DNA from: Cohnella herbarum
GTDB lineage: Bacteria > Bacillota > Bacilli > Paenibacillales > Paenibacillaceae
DNA length: 64,000 bases
Direction of reading: 5' to 3'
NCBI RefSeq assembly: GCF_012849095.1
Contig: NZ_CP051680.1
Location: 2,728,001-2,792,000 of the forward strand
The position numbers and the translations under genes were made by a program. Each line of letters starts with the position of its first letter. Positions within the stretch are counted from its first letter, which is position 1. The notes beneath the pieces were generated by a model that ran no database searches, was not told the DNA's origin, and worked only from the letters and a program-made list of their open reading frames with translations. Shown in pieces: positions 23,081 through 30,386 of the stretch.

Positions 23081-24820
23081 CTATTCCCCCGCTTCTTCCG
23101 ACGGCTTCGTCACCGAATTCGTTTCGTATTTCCACACGAGTTCCACGCACACCCCGCCAAGCTTCGAACCGAGAAGGTGGAGTCCCGCTCCCTCGCCATA
23201 AAGCAGTTTCAATCGCTGATGAACATTTTGCAAGCCGGACTCGATTTCCTGATCGTTGGCGAGTCGGATTCTCGAGAGCATGGCTTCCATAAGAGGCGGA
23301 TCGATGCCAAGCCCGCTATCTTCCACGGTTACTCGAGCCATCTCTCCGTCCAGCCACCCTCGAATTTGTATCATTCCGTATTCGGTTTGGTTTTTGAAGC
23401 CATGCAGGATCACGTTCTCGACCAGCGGTTGCAGGATCAATCGCGGAACTTCCATCGGAAGCATCGTCGGATCCACGTCGATCTCGAACTCGAACCCGTC
23501 CGATAACGAATCATGGATTTGCAAATAGTTGCTCACCAACTCCAATTCCTCTTCCAACGTTGCCATTTTCCGCCCCGTCTTGGTCGTATACCGGTAATAT
23601 TTGCTCAAGTTCATCGTCATCGAGACCGCCGCTTCCTTCTCGTTCAGTTCAACCATGCTCTTGATATAGGCGAGAGTGTTATACAGGAAATGAGGATTAA
23701 TCTGAGACTGGAGTTGCTTTAGCGTCGCTTCCTTGGACCGTATTTGCTCCTTGAATACGTCCTCGATCAACTCTTCGATTTTGGATGCCATAGAATTAAA
23801 ACGGTCGTACAGAAAACGGAATTCCCCTTTGGGCTTACCTTTCATCCGGCTGGAATAGAGCCCTTTCTCGATGAGATTCATGCTCTGCATCAGCCTTTGA
23901 AAAGGAATTTGAACGTTTCGGTACAACACGAAAGCCAGATAAGCCCCCATGAATATCATCATCCCGCTTATCGCGTAGAACATCGTTTGGTTTCGTTGAA
24001 TGGGCGCCATCACCTGCGTAATCGGAACATAATCGACAAGATACCAACCGAGCGAATTCACCTTCTGATAGTGGACTTGATAATCCATCTTCTCTGCCTT
24101 CAGAAGGAGATAACCGCCGTCAACCGAAGGCTCTTGCGTAAACCCGGCCAGCAATTCGTTCGTGAGATTGCGATTGGAGGAATTATTGTAGATGGGATCC
24201 GAACCGGGCTGATACAGGAAAGGATCCCCGGAACCGTTCGTCTTGAAGTCGGTCAACGCACTTCTCACTTCCACCTCGTCCACCTTCAGCACGACCCGCA
24301 TATCCACTTCGTTCGACTCCGCCGAACCGTCGGGATAAGAGAGCACTTCCATAAAATACGCTCCCTTGGCATCGGGGTAATATTGCCAGAACGTGTCTTG
24401 CTTCGGCAATTCTGAAGGGAGCGCATTCAAATTGGAATTGCTCTTGATCACGTTTCCTACTCTTGGATAAACGACCGCAATGACGGCTTTCCACCCGCCG
24501 TATCCGGCTAAGCGGTTTATTTCCTCCGACACCGTTCCGGCCGTACGGAATTGCTGCAGATTATCGTTCAGTAAGTCGGGATAGGCCAAATTGCGAACAT
24601 CCGTGCTTTCGTAAAGCATCTTCTTATACGTATCCAGTTGAAAAAACATTTGCTCGATTTGCCCGGCAAAGGTCTCGATTTGATACTTTTTCACTTTAAT
24701 GATTTCATCCGTAAGGACTCGGGTGCTCGTTCGGTTCGAAACGGCATATAAACCTAAAATCGGCGCGAGCAGCAGAAGAAGCGTAATCGCCAATTTGGCA
24801 AAAGTTCCGAACTTGATCAT
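23081..24820 (-). CDS. Sensor histidine kinase, YesM-type
   Basis: The 579-residue membrane kinase has an N-terminal helix (residues 8-28), a large extracellular sensor (about 30-275), a second helix (about 280-300), a HAMP-like linker, the phosphorylated histidine H377 in QSQINPHFLYNTL and a GHKL ATPase domain with QPLVENVILHGF (N box) and EDSGLGID (G box). It overlaps the upstream binding-protein gene by four bases and the response regulator gene starts two bases after its stop, so the three are co-translated. It presumably senses a sugar outside the cell, perhaps through the lipoprotein. Confidence 0.9.
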   Translation of the reverse strand: MIKFGTFAKLAITLLLLLAPILGLYAVSNRTSTRVLTDEIIKVKKYQIETFAGQIEQMFFQLDTYKKMLYESTDVRNLAYPDLLNDNLQQFRTAGTVSEEINRLAGYGGWKAVIAVVYPRVGNVIKSNSNLNALPSELPKQDTFWQYYPDAKGAYFMEVLSYPDGSAESNEVDMRVVLKVDEVEVRSALTDFKTNGSGDPFLYQPGSDPIYNNSSNRNLTNELLAGFTQEPSVDGGYLLLKAEKMDYQVHYQKVNSLGWYLVDYVPITQVMAPIQRNQTMFYAISGMMIFMGAYLAFVLYRNVQIPFQRLMQSMNLIEKGLYSSRMKGKPKGEFRFLYDRFNSMASKIEELIEDVFKEQIRSKEATLKQLQSQINPHFLYNTLAYIKSMVELNEKEAAVSMTMNLSKYYRYTTKTGRKMATLEEELELVSNYLQIHDSLSDGFEFEIDVDPTMLPMEVPRLILQPLVENVILHGFKNQTEYGMIQIRGWLDGEMARVTVEDSGLGIDPPLMEAMLSRIRLANDQEIESGLQNVHQRLKLLYGEGAGLHLLGSKLGGVCVELVWKYETNSVTKPSEEAGE

Positions 24821-26301
24821 TTGTCCCCCGCCGATGCCTGAAATTCGGAATACTGTTTCTTAAGTTCCGCGAATACTTTGTCGTACCCGGCCTTCTTAAG
24901 AGATGCGAGCGCTTCCTGAAAATTCTCGTCGTAATTAACTAGCCCCGCATTAATCGGCTCGAACCTCATCTTGTATACGGCCATTACCCGAGCCAATTCG
25001 CTCTTAACCGGTTCTTCATTAAAGTGGAAGCCGAATAAGCGGGAAATCCGCGCGTTATCGTCGTTGGTGAGCATATCTTCAACCATTTCATCATCCACGT
25101 TCGTCGGAGCGGTAAAATAATTTTTGTTCCGCCACATCCACTCGTACATCAGTTGGTCGTTAGTCAATAATTTAATTTTGCGGTTTTCCAACGTATAGTC
25201 CTTTCCTTCGACGCCGTAGATGATGAAAGTGTAATTTTCTTTGTTTTTCAGAATCCAATTCATGAACATCATCGCGCGCTCCGGGTTTTGGGCCGCAGTC
25301 GGAATCATGTACGCCTCGTTGCTTGGAGCGAGAATATACTTCAGCTTCCCCGGGGAGAGATAATACTCTCGAAGTCTAGCGCGAGGATCCGCCTTTTGAG
25401 CGGTTTGAAGATTTTCCATCGCGCGCGAGACGGCGCCTACCCGGAAGAGCAGCTTACCCGCGTTTTCCTGGTCGATTTTGGAAGCCGGATTGCCGATCAG
25501 GTTTTTATCGATAATGCCCTGCTCGACCCATGACTCTCTCACATGGGCAACCTTCTTGTAGAGATCGGTTTCCAAATAACTGATCATTTCGCCCGTAGCT
25601 TCATCCACCGCAAACATTTGGCGCTCATCCAAAGCGGTATAATTGTTGTCCGAAAGCTCGCGCCACAATACCTCTTGACCTCGATCGGTTTCCAAATATC
25701 CGTAGTAGCTCGGGTCCTTGGCATGCATTTTGGCATAAAAAACTTCCAGATCGTCGATCGATCTAATTTCGTTCATTCCGACCGATTCGAGCAAATCTTG
25801 GCGTACCATGACAGAGGTGAACTTGCCTGCCGACGTGAAGGCTTGGGAAGGAATCGCCCATTGTTTTCCGTCGATTTGGTCCAGTTTGAAATTGTCCGCC
25901 GGAATGTTTTTCGTAAGATCCGCGCCGTATTTCGCTAGAAGCCCGTCAAGGGGCTGAATATAACCTTTCGTTTTGTAGCCGGAAACAAAGGGGGTTCCAT
26001 ACCAGAAGAGATCATACTTCTCTCCGGTAGCGAGAGCTAGTTCGAGCTTTTGTTGATAGTTCGCCCAAGGGATATACGTGAAGTCAAGCTCCGTATTCAG
26101 ATCTTTCCTAAGCCGATCGTTTAATTCATTGTTGACGAATTCTCTCATCCGATTCGACTCGTCGCCCGGCATGATTACTTTAAGCTTAACGATAGATTTC
26201 GACTCTTCCGGAGGAACGAGTAGATCTTGATCGTTACTGCATCCGCTAACGAAACCGATTGCCAGAATAAGCAGTACTATCCCAAGCCCGCGACACCTCA
26301 C
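24817..26301 (-). CDS. Solute-binding lipoprotein co-transcribed with the sensor kinase
   Basis: The 494-residue protein has a lipoprotein signal with lipobox VSGCSND and the fold of family 1 carbohydrate-binding proteins (IPWANYQQKLELALATGEKYDLFWYG, PERAMMFMNWIL). It resembles the large LplA-type lipoproteins of Paenibacillaceae. Translation starts at GTG 26301 after AAGGGG. It is not followed by permease genes but overlaps the kinase gene by four bases. This suggests that it delivers a ligand to the kinase as a sensory subunit, although transport with the permeases upstream cannot be excluded. It lies downstream of a terminator that separates it from the importer operon. Confidence 0.85.
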   Translation of the reverse strand: MRCRGLGIVLLILAIGFVSGCSNDQDLLVPPEESKSIVKLKVIMPGDESNRMREFVNNELNDRLRKDLNTELDFTYIPWANYQQKLELALATGEKYDLFWYGTPFVSGYKTKGYIQPLDGLLAKYGADLTKNIPADNFKLDQIDGKQWAIPSQAFTSAGKFTSVMVRQDLLESVGMNEIRSIDDLEVFYAKMHAKDPSYYGYLETDRGQEVLWRELSDNNYTALDERQMFAVDEATGEMISYLETDLYKKVAHVRESWVEQGIIDKNLIGNPASKIDQENAGKLLFRVGAVSRAMENLQTAQKADPRARLREYYLSPGKLKYILAPSNEAYMIPTAAQNPERAMMFMNWILKNKENYTFIIYGVEGKDYTLENRKIKLLTNDQLMYEWMWRNKNYFTAPTNVDDEMVEDMLTNDDNARISRLFGFHFNEEPVKSELARVMAVYKMRFEPINAGLVNYDENFQEALASLKKAGYDKVFAELKKQYSEFQASAGDK

Positions 26302-26370
26302 TCTAATAACCCCTTCCCTCTCCGGCCGTTAAAGCTATTATCCACCTATGTTTGTATCCTATCAATACGG

Positions 26371-26406
26371 AAAAAAGGATGACGCTACTCCTATAGGAAT
26401 AGCGTC
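26371..26406 (-). terminator. Terminator of the second ABC importer operon
   Basis: On the minus strand GACGCTATTCC-TATA-GGAGTAGCGTC (complement of 26381-26406) has an 11-base stem with one mismatch, followed by ATCCTTTTTTCC. It lies 33 bases past the MalG-type permease stop. Confidence 0.8.
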
Positions 26407-26438
26407 GGCTTGTAACGTTTATTTGAGTAGTCGTGCGA

Positions 26439-27278
26439 TTAGCCTTTATGGGCACTGAAGGCCACGCCTTCGATAAATCGCTTCTGGAAAATAAAGAACA
26501 AGAAAATCATCGGAATAACGGCCATGAAAGCACCTGCCATCAATACCGGATAATTCGTCGCGAACTTGGAAACCAAGGTGGCTAGTCCCGCCGATAAGGT
26601 TAATTTCTCCGGAGAACTGTTAATGATAAGCGGCCATTGCAGCTCGTTCCAGGACCACAGAAGCTGAATAATCACTACCGCGACCAGAGCCGACTTCACT
26701 AGAGGGAGCATAATATGCCAGAAAATCTGGAACGGATTGCAACCGTCCAGAATCGCTGCTTCCTCCAATTCCTTGGAGATGCCAAGGAAAAATTGTCTAA
26801 GCAAAAACGTGGCGAACGGACTGATCAGCGAGGCAATCCACAGAGCGGTTACCGTATTTACCAAGCCCAGCTTGCTCATCATCAAGTATTGAGGCGTGTA
26901 AAAAACCGGATTCGGAACCATCATGACGGAAATGATGAGAAAAAAACATAGCGATCGTCCGGGGAATTTAATTCTGGCGAACGCGTAAGCCGCCATGGAG
27001 CTGAAGATGATAGGAAACAATGTTTTCATAAACGCCGATAAAGCCGTATTCAAATAGTAATATTGAAACGCGGACTGTTTAAACGCCTCCGGATAACTGC
27101 TCCATCTGAACTCGGAGGGAAATATTTTGACCGGGATTTGCGTCGCTTCGGTCATTGTCTTAAAGGACGTAAGGATCATCCAAAGAAACGGAACGATCAT
27201 GACGACGGAGATCGCGATCAGAATCGCGTGAATGGCCAGATTCGTCCGCTTGCTCGTTAGGGATTGGCTTTTCATCAT
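26439..27278 (-). CDS. Sugar ABC transporter permease, MalG-type
   Basis: The 279-residue inner-membrane component has six helices and the EAA motif ELEEAAILDGCNPFQIFWHI. It forms the importer with the permease and binding protein encoded just upstream (gap of 16 bases). There is no ATPase gene here, so a shared ATPase elsewhere is expected. Confidence 0.9.
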   Translation of the reverse strand: MMKSQSLTSKRTNLAIHAILIAISVVMIVPFLWMILTSFKTMTEATQIPVKIFPSEFRWSSYPEAFKQSAFQYYYLNTALSAFMKTLFPIIFSSMAAYAFARIKFPGRSLCFFLIISVMMVPNPVFYTPQYLMMSKLGLVNTVTALWIASLISPFATFLLRQFFLGISKELEEAAILDGCNPFQIFWHIMLPLVKSALVAVVIIQLLWSWNELQWPLIINSSPEKLTLSAGLATLVSKFATNYPVLMAGAFMAVIPMIFLFFIFQKRFIEGVAFSAHKG

Positions 27279-27294
27279 GTCCTGTCATGCCTCC

Positions 27295-28170
27295 TCAATC
27301 GTAGACGACCCATTTTTTCTGGAATAAAAACTGGAGTCCCGTCAGGATCAAGTTCAATACCAGCAATATGTTAACGATGACCGCACCGTAGTTTTGATCG
27401 TAATAAACGAATGCGTTTTGATAGTATGCATAGACGAGCGACCGGACCGAAGGAAGCGCGACGCTCGTTTTGCCGATCAGCATATAGATCGAATCGAACA
27501 CTTGCGTAGCCCCTATGATGAGTACGATCGACGTAAAAAACAGCGTCGGCGTCAGCAACGGAAGCGTAATGTAACGAAATTTGTTGAATCCGACCGCTCC
27601 GTCGATTTCGGCCGCTTCGTACAACGTTCTCGGAATGCCTTGCAGTCCAGCCAGAATGAGCAGCATGTTAAAGCCGATCGCCGCCCAAACTCCGACGATG
27701 ACGAGCGAGTACATGGCGAACCGCGGATCCGACAGCCACGACACGTGCGTTCCGAGCACGTAATTGACAAGACCGTAATCTTGGGCGAACAGCACGACCC
27801 ACACCATCGCGGCCGCGGCCGGCATCGTGACTTGCGGCAAGAAATAAATGACTCGATAAGCGGACAAACCTTTGAGCTTCGAGTTCAGCAGTACCGCGAT
27901 AAAAGTAGAGCATACAAGCGTAAGGGGCACGAAAAGCACGACGTAATATAGCGTGTTCCGCAGGTTTCTAAAGAACTCTTCGTCATGGAACAGCTTCTCG
28001 TAATTTCGCAAACCTACCCAATGGTTAACGAGACCGAAGTTCTCGGACTTCAGAAATCCCAAGTAAATCGAGTAAACCGCGGGCCAACTCCAGAACAGCA
28101 AAGTTCCGATCAGAGTAGGAGCAATCATGGCATACGCCCAGGCATATCTGCTTTTCGAATTCATGGCCAT
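27295..28170 (-). CDS. Sugar ABC transporter permease, MalF-type
   Basis: The 291-residue permease has six helices and the EAA motif LYEAAEIDGAVGFNKFRYIT. It is separated from the binding-protein gene by a 66-base gap containing a perfect stem-loop without T tract, a layout that keeps the binding-protein message more abundant than the permease message. Confidence 0.9.
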   Translation of the reverse strand: MAMNSKSRYAWAYAMIAPTLIGTLLFWSWPAVYSIYLGFLKSENFGLVNHWVGLRNYEKLFHDEEFFRNLRNTLYYVVLFVPLTLVCSTFIAVLLNSKLKGLSAYRVIYFLPQVTMPAAAAMVWVVLFAQDYGLVNYVLGTHVSWLSDPRFAMYSLVIVGVWAAIGFNMLLILAGLQGIPRTLYEAAEIDGAVGFNKFRYITLPLLTPTLFFTSIVLIIGATQVFDSIYMLIGKTSVALPSVRSLVYAYYQNAFVYYDQNYGAVIVNILLVLNLILTGLQFLFQKKWVVYD

Positions 28171-28185
28171 CCCCCTTCGTTCATC

Positions 28186-28215
28186 GAAGGCATTCCGTCG
28201 AAACGGAATGCCTTC
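28186..28215 (-). promoter_or_regulatory. Intercistronic stem-loop after the binding-protein gene
   Basis: GAAGGCATTCCGT (28186-28198) and ACGGAATGCCTTC (28203-28215) make a 13-base perfect stem with a tetraloop, but no U run follows on the minus strand. It likely protects the upstream binding-protein message from 3' decay or causes partial termination. Confidence 0.6.
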
Positions 28216-28236
28216 AAATGGATCGTGTAAAAATCG

Positions 28237-29592
28237 TTATTTGCTATCGGCGATCGCCTGATTCATCATTTCGGCTACTTTTTTAGCGCCTTCTTCGATA
28301 GAGATAACTCCGCCCCATGCTTGAGACATAATTTCGGATTCTTTAGCGAACCACACCGGATAAGCTTTCGTACCGCTCGGATACGGAATCGCATCGGCGA
28401 CTTGATCGATGAACACTTGCAAATTCAAGTCCGGCTTGGATTTCACCCAAGCGTCTTGCGTACCGTTAAAGGCCGGGATCGCCGCTCCCATTTCCGCCGT
28501 AATTTCCGCGGCGCGTTTGGAGCCGAGGAACTGGAGGAACAAGCCGGCTTCTGCCTTGTTCTTGCCTTTGGCGGACATCACGTTGCCAAGACCGTTGATG
28601 ATGTTGCCCCGTTTGACTTTTCCTTTCGGCAACTTAGCCCAGTTCCATTTGCCGTGAATGATCTCGCTTCCGTCGATATCCGCATTACGCCACGAGCCTT
28701 CGAAGATCATGGCCAGCTTGCCGGATTTGAACATTTCGGTCGATTCGGTGTCCGTCATTTGTTGGTGCGTCGGAGAAGCTTTATCCAGAATCATTTGATA
28801 GCGGAATTTTAACGCTTCGATCGATGCCGGCTCGTCGTATCCCGACTTGCTCAAGTCGTCCGAAAGAATATGTCCGCCGTTGGCCAGCATATCGTTCCAG
28901 TAACCGACTTGCGTGTCCAGCTTGGCGCCGAAGCCATAAATGCCTTTGTCCGGCTGGGATAATTGCTTGGCGACTTCCGCCAGCTTGTTATAATCCCACG
29001 TGTCGTCCGGGTAAGGAACGCCCGCTTGGTCGAACAGTTCTTTGTTGTAAGCGAGGCCGATCGTATCGAAGTCTTTCGGGACTCCATAGTTTTGGCCATC
29101 CAGCGTGTAAATGGAGCCCAGGTTTGCCGCGTAATTGTTCAGGTCGATGATGCCGGATTGTACTTTATCCGTAATCGGCTCCAAGAAGCCGCCGGTCGCA
29201 TACTTGATAAATTGTCCTCCGTGCATCCAGAAAACGTCCGGCAAAGTACCGGCAGGCGCAGCGGCCGACATTTTCGTCCAATAGTCCCCCCAAGGGATGA
29301 CCTCGACTTTGACTTTGATATTCGGATTCTCTGCCGTAAATTCTTTCGCGATCGCCTCCATGGCCGGCTGCTGGATCTTATCCCAGATCGTATAGCTGAT
29401 CGTTACCTCTTTCGCGGGCTCTTCGCTTGCTTTCTCACTTGCTGCCTCGCTTGCTTTTTCGCTCGCTTTCGCGCTATCGGCCGGTTCGCTCGCCGTGTTC
29501 TTTTCATTCTTCCCGCTGCACCCTGCCAAAACCAAGGTGGCAACCAAGAACAAGCTCAATACCGAGGCCATCATTTTGTTGCGGACCAACAT
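28237..29592 (-). CDS. Extracellular solute-binding lipoprotein of sugar importer
   Basis: The 451-residue lipoprotein (signal MLVRNKMMASVLSLFLVATL then lipobox VLAGCSG, and a linker of repeated SEKAS units) is the substrate receptor of the importer. The mature part carries family 1 motifs such as VIPWGDYWTKMSAAAPAGTL and GLFLQFLGSKRA. It is the first gene of the operon. Palindromes with the TTGCGCAA core lie 83 and about 270 bases upstream, so it probably belongs to the LacI regulon, and the neighbouring AraC-type response regulator may also act on it. The imported sugar is probably released by the secreted enzymes encoded to the right. Confidence 0.9.
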   Translation of the reverse strand: MLVRNKMMASVLSLFLVATLVLAGCSGKNEKNTASEPADSAKASEKASEAASEKASEEPAKEVTISYTIWDKIQQPAMEAIAKEFTAENPNIKVKVEVIPWGDYWTKMSAAAPAGTLPDVFWMHGGQFIKYATGGFLEPITDKVQSGIIDLNNYAANLGSIYTLDGQNYGVPKDFDTIGLAYNKELFDQAGVPYPDDTWDYNKLAEVAKQLSQPDKGIYGFGAKLDTQVGYWNDMLANGGHILSDDLSKSGYDEPASIEALKFRYQMILDKASPTHQQMTDTESTEMFKSGKLAMIFEGSWRNADIDGSEIIHGKWNWAKLPKGKVKRGNIINGLGNVMSAKGKNKAEAGLFLQFLGSKRAAEITAEMGAAIPAFNGTQDAWVKSKPDLNLQVFIDQVADAIPYPSGTKAYPVWFAKESEIMSQAWGGVISIEEGAKKVAEMMNQAIADSK

Positions 29593-29667
29593 TTCATTTC
29601 CCCCTCAAGGTTTTTTGTGTGTTGCTGCTGCTTCTGAAGATGATGATACATCTCCATCAATACTCCG

Positions 29668-29689
29668 AAATATTTTGCGCAAATATTTT
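29668..29689. promoter_or_regulatory. LacI-type operator, importer operon
   Basis: AAATATTTTGC and GCAAATATTTT form a near-perfect palindrome centred on the CG of TTGCGCAA (29675-29682). It lies 83 bases before the binding-protein start. The sequence TTGCGCAAATATTTT recurs at 32898 and 41123. Confidence 0.6.
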
Positions 29690-29848
29690 GGGGTAAAAAA
29701 GAAAGTACGTTTTTGACATCTTCATCATAAAGCAGGATACTCCCCCAAATAAATGCCACAATTTAAAGATTTCAGCCCTAATCTTAAGATCATGATCTTG
29801 ATTTCGGGATAGTAGATAATCATTTTCGGCTAAATTGGAGTGGCATTT

Positions 29849-29868
29849 CGCGCAATTTATTTGCGCAA
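29849..29868. promoter_or_regulatory. LacI-type operator, distal importer site
   Basis: Two overlapping copies, CGCGCAA (29849-29855) and TTGCGCAA (29861-29868), combine into the palindrome GCGCAA-TTTAT-TTGCGC. It is about 190 bases upstream of the proximal site, a distance at which DNA looping is possible. Confidence 0.5.
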
Positions 29869-29966
29869 TTATAGTAAAATGGATTCGTCATCTTCGAACC
29901 GGCGACACCGCTGGAAACGGTCAATGACTAGTCAAATATGGGATCTAAGCCGTTGCCTGCGGTCTA

Positions 29967-30323
29967 GTTACTTTTTGGCACTATGGCATCATTCGTGCTC
30001 GGAGTCGGCGCTACAGCGTTGCTTTTTGGCACTATGGCATCATCCGTGCTCGGAGTCGGCGCTACAACGTTACTTTTTGACACTATGGCATCATCCGTGC
30101 TCGGAGTCGGCACTACAACGTTACTTTTTGACACTATGGCATCATTAGTGCTCAGAGTCGGCGCTACAACGTTACTTTTTGACACTATGGCATCATTCGT
30201 GCTCGGAGTCGGCGCTACAGCGTTGCTTTTTGGCACTATGGCATCATTCGTGCTCGGAGTCGGCGCTACAACGTTACTTTTTGACACTATTGCATCATCC
30301 GTGCTCGGAGTCGGCTCTGTAAC
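29967..30323. repeat. 51-bp tandem repeat, seven copies
   Basis: Seven head-to-tail copies of a 51-base unit, each starting GTT(A/G)CTTTTTG and containing GGCATCAT and GCTCGGAGTCGGC. Copies 1-6 differ at a few positions and copy 7 is most diverged. Because 51 is divisible by three, frames on both strands stay open (17-residue repeats MASFVLGVGATALLFGT on plus and SKSNVVAPTPSTNDAIV on minus), but neither has a ribosome site or a plausible protein context. It lies between the terminator of the secreted-protein gene and the importer control region. Confidence 0.9.
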
Positions 30324-30334
30324 GTTAAGATACT

Positions 30335-30363
30335 TAAAAACCGAGGGAAGAGCGCCCTCGGTT
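30335..30363 (-). terminator. Terminator of the 754-residue secreted protein gene
   Basis: AACCGAGGG (30339-30347) and CCCTCGGTT (30355-30363) make a nine-base stem with a seven-base loop. On the minus strand it is followed by TTTAAG after the stem's own T residues. It is 24 bases past the stop codon. Confidence 0.75.
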
Positions 30364-30386
30364 CCGTTATTCAGCCCGCCCGCTTT

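Larger units (their letters stand above)
29593..29966. other. Long regulatory region upstream of the importer operon
   Basis: No gene is supported. The region holds two TTGCGCAA sites (29675-29682 and 29861-29868), an A/T-rich stretch, and a perfect 14-base palindrome AAGATCATGATCTT (29786-29799) that could bind another regulator. A plus-strand frame from 29840 runs into the tandem repeat and is not convincing. Confidence 0.5.

Noticed and set aside
29967..30323. CRISPR array
   Set aside because: The repeats are directly adjacent with no spacers, and no cas genes are present.
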